In this document: piece by piece, positions 1 through 11,746 of the stretch
Numbering within the stretch: position 1 is the first letter of the stretch
How the letters are laid out: each line of letters begins with the position of its first letter
NCBI GenBank assembly: GCA_034687125.1
Contig: JAQGBZ010000108.1
Span: 62,001 to 126,000, forward strand
Reading direction: 5' to 3'
Length of the DNA stretch: 64,000 nucleotides
From: Neelides folsomi
Taxonomy: Eukaryota > Arthropoda > Collembola > Neelipleona > Neelidae
Made by a program: the position numbers and the translations under genes
Notes under the pieces: generated by a model
What the model saw: only the letters and a program-made list of their open reading frames with translations
Told to the model about the DNA's origin: nothing
The model's database searches: none

Positions 1-2180
1 TGAGTCCCAAGTTGAGATTACGGTGCAGCTCACGTCACTCTTAAAATTCTCTCCTTTCGTCCTTTTCCGAGGAAACGAACCGAGAAAAGTGGCAAGTGGG
101 TCGTGGAAAGTATCCTCAGTTACCAATCGCTCACTATTTGAAGGGTTCCTCTAGAGAAAAGAACTTTGTCTTTCACCACCTCTCTTCTTAACCCATCTCG
201 ACCTATCTCTCATCAACGTCTTAACCCATAACTGTTATGGCTGAGCCCAGACAAAATATCTTTATAAAAATACAGATATAAGTATTTTTATAAAATTTTT
301 TACAAAGCTATAGATATCTGTATATTGTATATCCTTATAAAATATCTTCTAAAATTGTTATACAGTATGACTTATATTTATTACTTATATTGTAGCAAGA
401 GTTAAAAAGGAGTATGTTATGTAATACTAATAGTTGTAGGGGTTAAAGATGAGATCCTTTAGGTTCCCAGCAGGCCATCAGCGTCAAGAGACTTCATCCG
501 CTTAAATTATTGTGGAGCCTCTGGTGATGATCAATGGGATGATGAGAGATGAGAAATCTTCTCATCTTCACCTTAGCACTCTGTAGGGGATTTGACAATA
601 AAAGCTGTTGTCAAATAGTGTCTGATTCCCGCCCTGTGTCAGAGCGAGGAATCTCGGCAGGGATTGAGGAGGAACATTGGAAGATTGAACATTGGAAGAT
701 GGGTCTCATTACAAATTCTAGTTGTTGTATTACTCCATCGCCAAAGCTGACATTATGAATTGCTCTATTAAACCACACCTCTATATAAAGTGCGGTCCTT
801 ATCAGGTCCAATTGATTGTGCCGAGGAGATAAGCTCCGTCCGTACTTGGTCGGCGTGGAGGGCGAGTCAACTCAGGAGGAAAACTTGTCAGTGACTGACT
901 GCCTCCCGAGTAAGAAATCACTCATCAGATCCACGACTTGTACATATTGTGCTCACCATCTTGATGTAAACCTTCATGATTGATGCAACCGACAAGACGA
1001 AATCTCTATTGCTCATACAAACCCATCAAGGAAGTCTTTAAGATCAATTGTCCTACAACCCCTTCTTTACGCATCTGTGCATTATTGGAACATTTTCCAT
1101 TATGTATTCTATTTAGTTTACATAAGAGTCACAAGACTTTAAAGTTTTAAACATTACATAAGGCCAATAGAACAATTAAAATTAGTTCAATATAAATATA
1201 ATAGCAATTTATAAGTTTTCTAATTCTAATACACCAATAAATACCGTACACACTTTCCATAATATTTTATTATAAAGATTTAAACCAAAATTCTTTAAAT
1301 AGTTTCGAAGCAGCTTTTACATAGTATTATTACATTATTTATGGATTCAATTTCCAATCTTTATGTCAAATAGAGAGAATGTTTAAAATTTTCCAATCCG
1401 TTGTATTTCACCAACAAAATATAAAATAAAGAGGTTTCTATTGGGGTATAAGAAGTGTGAGTAGAAAGTGTTTGGGAGAGAAACTCATTCTTCATCCATT
1501 CTCTTTCCGCATCGCTATCGCTACCTGCCCTCCCTCTTCGTTTGATTCCAAAATCGATTGGGACTTGGAAGGTTAAGAAATTGGCTGTCTAAAACTCTTC
1601 CCTATCGCTGACTCGAAACTTCATCTAGAATTTTCCCATCGATCTTCTCATTTCTCTTTCTTATTTTGGAAACTGTTAGAAAGCCCAAATTGATGTTCTC
1701 CATCGCACTTCCCCTCCCCTTATTATACTTTTTCAATAACTTCCAAGTCTCAATAAGAAGAACTTCTTTGATCCACAAAAGTGAAGGGCCAAGATTTTAT
1801 CATACGTACATACCCATATGTATTACAAATAGAATATAACATTTTTGTTATTTCTCAAAATCCGATATTTTCTTAAATTGTAGCGTATGGGTTTTGTCAA
1901 TATTCATCTCTTTGACCAAAATTTTCAATAATACTTCGGTACAATATTTCTTTTAATAAAATCTTATGCATTTTTATTCATGATGGTTCCATTCTTATTA
2001 GACAATAAAGTATTGTACTTATTATGTATATGATACATGTATCGGTATGGCATCATGGCATGGTTATATTACCTATTGAATAACATGTATCAGTATATTA
2101 TGTATGTATTATGTTATGTAAAATAAAATAAAACCAATATGGTATTTTGTGGTGCATATGTAATATATCTGAATGTGAAT
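1..2180. other. Intergenic, downstream of the PDZ gene; no gene supported
   Basis: AT-rich sequence with scattered homopolymer and TATA-type runs. A near-duplicate of about 15 bp (GAACATTGGAAGAT) occurs twice at about 672-702. A 69-codon open frame at 549-758 has a hydrophobic start, but nothing else supports it. Confidence 0.5.
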
Positions 2181-2199
2181 ATTGAATCTACTTCAATTG

Positions 2200-2478
2200 A
2201 TGGAAAAGAAGATGTTTACACAGGAAGTCAATGAATTTATCCTTCGTTCATCGGATCAGTTTGAAATTGAAGCCTTTTATTCAACAGCAGTGAAGGGAGA
2301 AAATAAAGGTTCTCCGAAGAAACTCCTTCAAACCCTTGGAAGAAAATCTTCTTTGTTGCATTGCCTTATTCCTTCCACACAATGGGAAGTCATTTCTCTC
2401 ATTTTATTCAAGTTGAGAGTTGAGGTGAGCGCATTGGAACCGTCGATCATTTTTGCTCATCCCTTCACTTTGATTTGA
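2200..2478 (+). CDS. Candidate small ORF or terminal exon, unknown product
   Basis: From ATG at 2200 to TGA at 2476-2478 there are 92 codons with a fairly normal amino-acid mixture, for example FEIEAFYSTAVKGENKGSPK and KLLQTLGRKSSLLHCLIPST. An AATAAA follows at 2483-2488. Inside are a possible acceptor (TTTACACAG at 2214-2222) and donor (GTTGAG/GTGAGC near 2424), so this may be an exon and not a complete gene. I recognise no family. Confidence 0.3.
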   Translation: MEKKMFTQEVNEFILRSSDQFEIEAFYSTAVKGENKGSPKKLLQTLGRKSSLLHCLIPSTQWEVISLILFKLRVEVSALEPSIIFAHPFTLI

Positions 2479-2489
2479 GCTGAATAAAA

Positions 2490-5400
2490 GGATTTTGTCC
2501 AGCCTTAACATTATTACAACTTGGGGTTGAGAAATAAAATTGAGAAAAGTTCCAAGTACGCCCAAAGTCTCCATTGTGGATCTTCAAATGCCGTCAGTCA
2601 AAGGAAATTCGAGTTGTATAGCCCTTGATTTATTTCCTTGCGCCTGCACTTATCATTATTATCTCCCTTCATTATCCAAGATATTCCATCCATATAATCT
2701 ATCCATATAATCCATCTAAGAAATCAAAGTCAATGGCAATCATCATTATTGGTCTTTTCACGACTTGAACTTGATTCATTGGAGCGATGAAAACTGGCAG
2801 GAATTGACTCACACTTTTTCGCCCTCACACTTTTCCCCTTCAGAGACATCGTAGAAAGATACAAATAATTGGAGTGAAAAATATTTAGTCAGCCTTTTAC
2901 TTTTAATTAGAGAGGAATGGAGGGAGACGTTGATAGACATAGCAACCCAGCTCAGCAAAATTTAAATGAGCTTTAAATTAAAGGAAAGTCTGACGGGAGA
3001 GAAAGAACTAATTAGTAATTAAATTACAAACTCCCTCTTTCTATCAAGAGCTTCAATCTATTCGATCTTACAAGTCTTGGATGGTTTCATGAGAAAAGAA
3101 CGAAAAGTTGAGAGTTGTAAAGGAAAGATGTTTTAATGGATTTCTTTGATCATTTGAAAAAAAATTCTATTGAATATAAAATTTAATTGAACTTTAAAAT
3201 CCAATTAATTAAATTAAAATTATAATTAAATATATAAAGTTTAAAAATATTTTGATAGATATCAAATATTAAGCAAAAAAGTAAAAAGTTAAAAAAATAC
3301 AAGTAATGCATAATTAATAAAATCAATATATTGGTACAACCTAATAATACCTAGATTAAATCTTCTAACAATTTCATGGAATAATCAAATTAGCGAAGAT
3401 TAGAACTAAACTTTACAATGAAAACTCTCAACAAGGATAAAAAGTAAGATGAGTGATTGAATGAAAAGAGGAAATTGTGGAAAAAAGCGGATAATTGAAT
3501 TGTGTAAAGAAAGGGGTAAAAAAGAAAAGATGAAAGAGCCGTTTGGTCTCATTGAGATGAAAAGGATCGGATTTAAAAGGAAGTGTTTGGTTGGTCGGGG
3601 TGAGAGGCGATAAATATTTTGAAAGAGATTTCCATCTCCCACTGCTACGCCGGAGAGCGAAGGGGCGGAAATCTCTCCGAGTCATCAAGCTACTGGATTT
3701 CCCACTTCTCCCATTGTAGAAATTTCTGGACTCTCCAGGTTCAATCCAAAGACCTGTTCTTGACATGCAACACTTTGGATTTCCTCAGCTTTGCACCTTC
3801 CAAGTCGAGAAACCGAAAAGACTTTTTTTTTGTTTTTCTCCCCTCGTTATTGGACTGAAGGGATAAGTTGTTACAAGGGAGATTTGAGGGTTCTTTTGGT
3901 TGTAAACGATTCAATTGTTTCTTTGAAGAAGCCAATCTTGCCTTCATTGCCCTTTAAGTTGGCTCTCTTTTGAAGGAGCTGAAGGACCCTCGTCCTCACC
4001 CGAGACTTTAAATCATCTCAGGGAGTTGGCTATTTCCATTTTCACTTCCAATTTCAGATTTGGCAGGTTTCCTTTTCTCTCCCCACAGATTAGGAGTCGT
4101 TGGGGAAAAAAGAAGAGTCCATTTATGTCCCAGACAATAAAAATCCTTCAAACCTTTATAAATCTTCCTCCAAACGAATTCTCCCTTTCTTCAACTTTTA
4201 TAGAAAATGAAATGAGAATAAAATGAAATAAAAGACGTCGGCCTAGGAAGCGGATGTTTAGAATTTCTCAGATTCATAAATTGTGGAAAAGTATGTGAGC
4301 ATTAATATTATATAAGGTACATTATGTATGGTCCATGTATATTTTATAATCTTTGGGTCCTTGTATTATATTTACACTGTATGGTACATAACTTATTTGG
4401 AATTGTACCATAACTTATATGAAATTGTATGTATGTATTGTATTTGTATGGTTTGTCTCATATTTTACGAATTTCCTTCACACTTTTTTTATCTTGCCGA
4501 CTTTAACGCATTTCGAATTGGTGGGCCAACAGAAGAATCCAATTTTTAATTATATAATGTATTTACTTTCCCATCCCTTCCATTTTGAGGGCAAACCTTG
4601 GGTTTAGAAATCAAGTTGAGGTGTTTTGTCAGTGGAGCTGGTCTCATAATTTAAAATGTAAACCCTTAGTTGCTCTTCTGCTACCGTTCCCTTCCCCATT
4701 CACCCGACTTTTTTCTCCGGTTTCGGGATAATGGGAATGGGATGGAGCAAATTCAAGAGTTTGATTCTAACGATGTGTAAATTGGAATCCAACGAGAGCC
4801 GCTGAGGATTTCCCATTCTATTAAAGATTCATTGAGGGGACAATGGAGGGGGGATGTACAAGGTTTTAAAAAGAGATTTATAGAGTCAGCCATTCATTAT
4901 TTCTTATATAAAGAAGGAGGAGAGGGGAAAGATTACCCTCATAATTTCCCTTTTAAGGAATATTGAATGAGCTTTTGACTTCTCCGCCGTTTAGAGCTAA
5001 TTAAAGGCGGGTTGTGAACAGGACCATCCGCTGGGACAAAATTAAGGATGCAAAGGGTGGAAGAGAAATAACGAACAATAAGAGAAGAGAAAAGAGAACA
5101 AAACCGCCAATATCCTTCACATTGCAATAACCCTAAAAGTATCATCCAAAGCACTTCAAAAGACTCCAAAAACAATGCAATAGAATTCAAAAATATCTCC
5201 CAAAAGATTTAAAAATATCCAAAACTGAATCCAAACTGAATTTAAACAAAATTCCCCAATAAAAATGAACCAAAGCAGTAATTTACTCTTAATGAGACGA
5301 ATATATTAAATTTAAATGAATAGTTAACTACAGAAGATTCTAACTTAATTAGCCAGTTCATGTTTTTGTTTCAAATTGCATTTACTTAATACAATTAGTA

Positions 5401-7410
5401 AACATGAGCTTACATTTAGTTAGTTAAAGCTTTCATTAGAGCTTTCGTTAAGAAAAGAAATAAAAGGGAATGTTTGTAAATAAAAGATCCTCTATAGGAA
5501 AAGCTCATTTTGAACAATTCTGCTTTCTCTTTTCACTTCAACTTCTCCGACGAGAGTTTTCCCATGTATTTACTCTACCATATATGTATACAATATATAG
5601 GAATACAAAATATATAATATACTTATTGTGTATACCATACATACACAAATTGTGCGTAAGGGGTTGGCGGATTATTAGGGAAATTCTCCCGTATATTTAA
5701 CAAGACTCCCCGAGTAGTTTTCCAGTAAAGACTAATCGGTGGCATAGGAAGGGTGATCTCCCTACTAAACATCTTCCTATATCTCCCACACAATCCTTTC
5801 TCATTTAAAGAAGAAGGCATAAGTTGAATTAAAATGGGAGTTGTAAGTTTCATCCCCAGCTCCTTTTCCTACCTCGTTTCGGTCCTTTCCCTTCTTCTCA
5901 CATAATTGGGTTCACAAAGACAAATCTCGGAAACATTCCACTGGCTCTTTAGCCTTCCCCAACTACCACACATTCTACTTAACCATGTCTTTCCCATCTC
6001 CTGCATTTGCATTCAGTGCACTTTCAAAAGTTGAGCAAACTAACCCGGAATAAGTAATTAATTATTCGGAGGTTCTCTCCCCCCTTGGTGAGTTCCTCAT
6101 TTACCCGAGTCCTTACGCACTCTCTCAAACTCTTTGCACATTACACGAGTGGCCCCTTCCTCTTTTACATACAAATGAATCTCCGGACCACGGGAGGGTG
6201 AAATCCAAAGAGGTCTTCAAATCCACTTATTACCATTTCACCATCAATTCTATGAGGATGGATGGAACAGGTTGGGAAGTAAATGATTGAACAAATTGAG
6301 ATAAACACTTTTAATTTATTGTATTTAGTTGTTTAAATGCTACTTTGCTCTTCTGTGCGTCAATGTATTTATAAGTTAGAAAATATTGCGTATAAATCAG
6401 TAATGATTTTAACAAAGAACAATTTTGATTTAATATTAACACATTAGAATTTTTATTAACTTTTAGCTAAGTGATGAATTCTAAATGATAAATGAATTTA
6501 TAATATAAGAAATGATATATAAAATATTAGTAACTTGTGTGCTGACTTTTGTTTGGAATTACAAATGATTGTTTAGTTATTAAAAACACAACTGTTTTAC
6601 TATTTAAACTTCATTAACTAAAAAATGCGAATGTAAAAGTTATAAAGACTCGTTGAACTATTTGTACTTGTAAATGTAAAATTGTAGTTATTTTAACAAA
6701 ACAATATTTAACTATACAAAATTGATATAACTATATAAAAATTTTTGCTAAAAAATGTTCTAATGTACTTTTACTAGTTACATGATTATGCATAGCATAT
6801 TATTAAATTCTGATTTGTTTTAAATTTACAAAAATTCATAATAATAATGTTTGTTAATAATGTAACAAGGTAAATATAGTAGGTAATTTTACTTAAATAT
6901 AATACAACCAATTAATTTAATATATCATTGGCAGGGTAATATGAGAATTTTATAATTTCAATTTCAATATCAATTCAGGAAATTTTTTGAGAACTAAATA
7001 ATATTGTACGTATAATTTATATTTCCTAATAAAAAAATATTGTATTCGTTGTCGATAATAAATTTTTAAACTTGACAAAAATGTACATTTTAGTCAATTC
7101 AGACAGTAGCAATTAAAAATTTACAAATTGTAGTAAGCTTATTCATAATTTGTTTACTTTGTGCATTATACGTCAAAAGTGCATTTGTGCATAAAAATAG
7201 CATTAATTATACCATTGTCTTTCTATATAAAAAGTAAAAATATACATATGATACATGTATGAGATGTTTACTGACAATGATTTTACAAACAATGTTACAA
7301 AATAGATATCGATAAATTACAATGTGTTCATACAAGATAATTATAATAGGCGTACAAAAATGTTTAAATTCACATCTTAAAATAATGGCTATTTTTTACA
7401 AATGTACAAT
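2490..7410. other. Intergenic; no gene supported
   Basis: Mostly AT-rich noncoding sequence. A minus-strand stretch at about 3585-3725 reads like coding sequence (NFYNGRSGKSSSLMTRRDF, then RPFALRRSSGRWKSLSKYL) after a TCCAG acceptor-like site, but no clear donor was found. From 6300 to 7400 the sequence is very AT-rich with stops in all frames. Confidence 0.45.
4383..4430 (+). repeat. Two-copy imperfect direct repeat
   Basis: CATAACTTATTTGGAATTGTA is followed closely by CATAACTTATATGAAATTGTA, differing at two positions. Confidence 0.7.
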
Positions 7411-7415
7411 GTCTT

Positions 7416-7421
7416 TTTATT
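7416..7421 (-). promoter_or_regulatory. Candidate polyadenylation signal of the PDZ gene
   Basis: AATAAA on the minus strand, about 290 nt after the TGA stop in exon 8. In sequence this AT-rich a hexamer can occur by chance, so it is only a candidate. The region between stop and hexamer would be the 3' UTR. Confidence 0.35.
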
Positions 7422-7714
7422 TGCTCATCTAGCAATGAAGGCGATGATGAATGACTTAATGTAAATCCGTAGATAATTGTAAAAACTATCTAAAAATATA
7501 GGTACTTATATAAACTATAATAAATGATGTCTATGATAATGATGTCAATTTGCATAAAGATTAAGAAATACAAAAGTATAGGTATAATTACAATTACATC
7601 TCATGTTAACACATACAATTGTTGTATTTTTGTAATCTTATAAAATTAAGACGAGAATAGAAATGATGAAGAAATCCAAAAAGGTTAAATAGAAACAGTT
7701 GACATAATGTTTAA

Positions 7715-7896
7715 TCAGGCGTCGATTAAGTTGTCACAAGATTGGGATTTGAGTGATCGGTCTTTGTTGTTCTTCTTCCCTCTTCGGTTGACGGTGATGA
7801 CCAAAGAGCCGGTTTTCACTTTTTTGAACATTGTGACAGCTTCCATGTGCGTGAGTCCTTCGGTCAACTCTCCATTTATAAGGATGATTTCGTCTC
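7715..7896 (-). CDS. PDZ scaffold gene, exon 8 (last): C-terminal half of PDZ3 and stop
   Basis: The acceptor TTTTTTTCATAG is followed by GDEIILINGELTEGLTHMEA, then VTMFKKVKTGS and LVITVNRR, which complete PDZ3. A short basic tail (GKKNNKDRS) ends in SQSCDNLIDA and a TGA stop. The whole exon encodes 60 residues. The tail is the protein C-terminus; its last residues are not an obvious PDZ ligand. A possible polyadenylation hexamer AATAAA lies about 290 nt downstream on the same strand. Confidence 0.93.
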
Positions 7897-9762
7897 CTAT
7901 GAAAAAAAGAACAAAATGAGTTTATTTTGTATTATTCATACCTTACTTTTACCGTATAAAGATATTTATTTATATATCGTATATACTACTGTATACATAT
8001 TTTTTCCTGTATACTCTATTATGTATTAAATATTGTATGAGTATAAGGAATTTATGTAAGTTTAAAGTATTGCAGATAGTAAAAGTGTAAGGTGGAGAGA
8101 GTTTTAATACTTGAAGGATTTTACATTGGAGAAAAGGAACCACTTAGGAACCTTCAAAGTCTCAACTTCAAAGTGAGGATTCGGATCGTCGCCTTTCCTT
8201 TTAGTAAATATTGACAGAGGATCTTCTCATCGGCTCCAACAAAATTTTGAGTGGAGCAATAAGACAATCCATAAAACCACCCTTTGTAATTCATTTCACA
8301 TTTACTTCAATTTTATTTTTGCAGAAGAAATTTATTTCCTTCAAGATACAGTTATTTCCCAAATATCCCATGAAAGTCAACAACATTTAACCATTTATTT
8401 TTTCACTTCTAACTCCTATATTGAACAAGGTAAATTGGCTAAATATCAATTTTATGAAACAAATCTCAAAATACATAATATTTAACTAGGTATACATGTA
8501 ATATGAATGTAGTATGTAAAAATATTGCCTGAGTAAAATTGCATTTAAGCATCATATTATTTGCAATTAAATTGACTCATGATACTCATGAATGTAAAAT
8601 TAGGAGATTTACATAAAACTTGTATTTAATTAAAAACTCCCAAACAATAAAAAATATGGATTTATTTACATTAATTATTAGCTTCGCTTTCAGCCAACAG
8701 CCAAATATTCAAACTTGGCTAAAATTAAGATTTACTTTCTTTCCAATTTAAATTTCCCAAGTTCAATTCCATTAACGAATTCATTAGCGAATTTGAACCA
8801 TGGGCATTTAGCTCTCAATAGTACTTTCTACAATTTTAAAAGGGAAAAATGTCGGTTCTTAATTTGTTCTACTTTCGTTTTACACAAATTGGCTCAAAAG
8901 AGAACTAATTATAAGTTGATAATTATCCTCATTAATAGTAATACGACAATTATCCCGTTGAGGGGAATGGTTCCTAGTTTTGAAACTTGAAGGCCTGCAA
9001 GGAGAAAACCGTCATTTGAACCCCCCTCACCATTCTTGCACAACTCTTTGGATTTGTGTGGGGGAGGGCGGAAAACATAACAATAAGGCTGAAGAAGGCA
9101 ATCGTTGCAAAACATTGATCAATTCAATGAAAACTTTTCCAACTTAATAAGGAACAACAATCCATGTGGAGGCTTTCAAACAAAACAAGGATCTTCAGGG
9201 CTCAAAACACAACAAAAGAATTTTTAATAGCACTCATTCTAACGTGGGTTGTAAAGTCCTTTTCAAGGCGTCAGAGTGTCAGAAATTACTTTACGTGCCT
9301 ATAACTCCCATATTATATTCTTTAAACTGCTCCTCCTATTATTTAACCTTTTATTTCCTTTAACTTAAATACATAGCTTAAACAGTTAAACTCATGTACA
9401 ACTATTGACATTTTGCTATGATAAAGTTAATATGGCTATATCTGCTACAGAGAAAGTTATTATATAAGTATGATCAAAGGTTCAATTGATTTATAGTCCC
9501 AGACATAGAAGGACTTTGGGTCATATTATAATACAAACAATGTACAGGTAGTTAAGGTAAGGGATCTTGTCGCGAGCCGAACATAAACTACAACTAGGTA
9601 TGTATTTGGATTTAGTTACAAGGAAGGGACCAAAGAATTGTCAAATGGAATTTGGATATGTTTTGGATAGCCTTTAAGAATCAAATATTCTCGGAGCCAA
9701 ACCCTTGGTCGAATGACCAACAGAATCACAAATCAAATGGAAGAATAAAACCACTCTCTCAC
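7897..9762 (-). other. PDZ gene intron, exon 7 to exon 8 (phase 1)
   Basis: Bounded by GTGAGA and TTTTTTTCATAG. AT-rich; I see no gene, array or element in it. Confidence 0.85.
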
Positions 9763-10436
9763 CTTCTTGGAGCCGGCCGTCCTCCACGGCCTGTCCATTT
9801 GGTAAAATTGACTTGACAAATATGCTCATGTCGCCCTTTGCCGAGTCCTTTCCCCCAACGACGGTGAATCCTAGCGGTTTCTTCCCGGTCCCTTTTTCAT
9901 ACACGATAGTGAGGGTGGTGAGACATGTGGATTTGGGCCGTCTTGGGAGCGTGCAAAATGAAGGCGATTCATCTTTTGCCTTCTTCCCATCCAGCCCATT
10001 AGCGGCGAGGGTCGAAGCAGGGGAGTCGAGGGCGAGGGAGGCCGTGTTGGAACTTGACTCCATAAGGCTATTCACGAATTTCCGTCGAGCCGAATTGATT
10101 TCATTCCTCCCGCATGTATCCGCAAATGTAATCTTTTTGGTCCTTTTGTTCAAAAGGTCCATCGGGGAGTTTTCGTCTTGGTATGAGATCTTTATGATGG
10201 TCTTGTTAGTTTCGGAGTCTTGGACAATAAAAGGCGGCGGAAGGAGGGGAGGCGGCAGAGGGGAAGAAGTTGGTTTTGGTGGTGGGATGGGTGGACCAGG
10301 TGGACGAAGAACGACGAGGTCCATGTCGCGTTTGAACCCAAGACGAAGTTGAGAATAAACCTCTTGAGTACTCAGCCCGCGGACGAATTTCCCGTTGATC
10401 GATATGATCTCGTCCTTCTCCCGGAGCTCGCCTTGA
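9763..10436 (-). CDS. PDZ scaffold gene, exon 7: C-terminal half of PDZ2, proline-rich segment, N-terminal half of PDZ3
   Basis: The acceptor AAATTCCAATTCCAG leads straight into [20 protein letters not shown], completing PDZ2 up to the strand DLVVLRP. Next comes a proline-rich segment, [19 protein letters not shown], a likely ligand for SH3, WW or EVH1 domains. A Ser/Ala-rich linker follows. PDZ3 starts at about [16 protein letters not shown], with the binding loop PLGFTVVGG and [16 protein letters not shown]. The donor is GTGAGA in phase 1, splitting the Gly codon before DEI. A second possible acceptor, TTAATTTCAG, lies 20 nt upstream, but its use would shift the frame. PDZ3 closely parallels PDZ1 in sequence and in intron position. 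Confidence 0.93.
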
Positions 10437-11659
10437 CTGGAATTGGAATTTAAAGGAACTGAAATTAAACTTGAGCTCATAAATTTCCTGAATTAATTTA
10501 CGACCACAATTCGAGAATCCGCCATAAATATGAGTCTTAAGATCAAACCCGTCATGTTATAAACTACACTTCATCATTCTATACTTTTTTCATTATGGGA
10601 AAAGTTCTTCAACTTATGATCAAATACAATTTTGGAATATTTTAAGATAAATAAATAATCGTGTCTTTATTTTAATCTTAACTTTGGATAATTTATAAAA
10701 ACTCATACATATGACCCATCTACATAATAAAATTATACAAATTTTAATAAAATACAAAAATATTAAAATTGCATAAGGCTTTATTAAATTTAATTAAAAC
10801 TTAATTTGGAAAAAATCAAAAATTTGGTAAATCTTTTTGTGCTTGCTGGCCATAAGTATGTGAATGATAAATTAATGCCATTAAACGCACAACTGCAATT
10901 GTAATCAAAGGTGAATTAAAAAATGATGAGATTCTGAAGCCTGCGAATCCTACAATCCCTTTACTTTGGATTGAAGGTGACGATCAACAAATCCTTGTCC
11001 TAACAACATGGCTTGGCCCATAAGAACAAATCCAAAATCTTTCCCTTTTTCGTCCCATGTCATTAAATCTCTTTCATAAAAGTCCCAAGTTGATATTGCT
11101 TTTTGTGGGTAAATAATGATTAAAACTTTGTTAATAACAGCTTAGCAAAATGAATCATCCATCATTATTTTTATAGCGGAAAACACTTGCAATTATCCCC
11201 AACGGAAAAAATGCTTTTGTTCCCTAATTAAATAAAATCCTTGAAGAGACAAATAATAATGGGAAAATGTCCCTAAATGAACATGGGCGCATTCAGAATT
11301 GTATTAATTCATAAGATCATTCTCTATCTCCAACATGTAATTTATTACATATGAAAAGATATGCAAGGTGTACTAAATTATTTTTTCCCTTATACAAATT
11401 ACATTTTGTATTCCAATAATTACTTTTCTTCTTCATTAGAAGAACTTCCTTTTTATTTATTATTTGAAAAGGAATTGAAAGAAACAGGATCCCTGTAATG
11501 TATGTATGGTTTGATTAAGGCAACGCCAGGGCCAGGTGAATCCTTCTGACTCAAATGAGCAATGGGTAAAAAGTAATAGCTAAAACTCCACGTGGCTTTG
11601 GTTAGCCAAAACAGCTTTGGTCAACTTCCAACAAAAAGGGAAGAGATGAGGAAACTCAC

Positions 11660-11746
11660 CAATTTCCCTTTCTTTCCACAAAAGGCGATCGTTTGGTGAA
11701 TGAAGATGTTCACTCAGATCATAAAACCATAAACTCCCTACACTTT
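11660..11746 (-). other. Candidate cryptic or poison exon (87 nt) in the PDZ2 intron
   Basis: The segment is bounded by a good acceptor (CTATTTCTCATGACAG) and a consensus donor (GTGAGT), and its length is a multiple of three. Entered in phase 1 it is open and reads SVGSLWFYDLSEHLHSPNDR, then LLWKEREI. The host intron is phase 2; in that phase the segment contains an early TGA. Inclusion would therefore truncate the protein inside PDZ2. It may be a regulated poison exon, an exon of something else, or chance. Confidence 0.25.

Noticed and set aside
549-758. 69-codon open frame with a hydrophobic N-terminus
   Set aside because: Short, with no splice sites or poly(A) signal to support it, and overlapped by an open frame on the other strand.
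9813-10453. Plus-strand open frame of 179 codons
   Set aside because: Antisense shadow of exon 7; its Gly/Arg-rich content is the reverse complement of the proline-rich segment.
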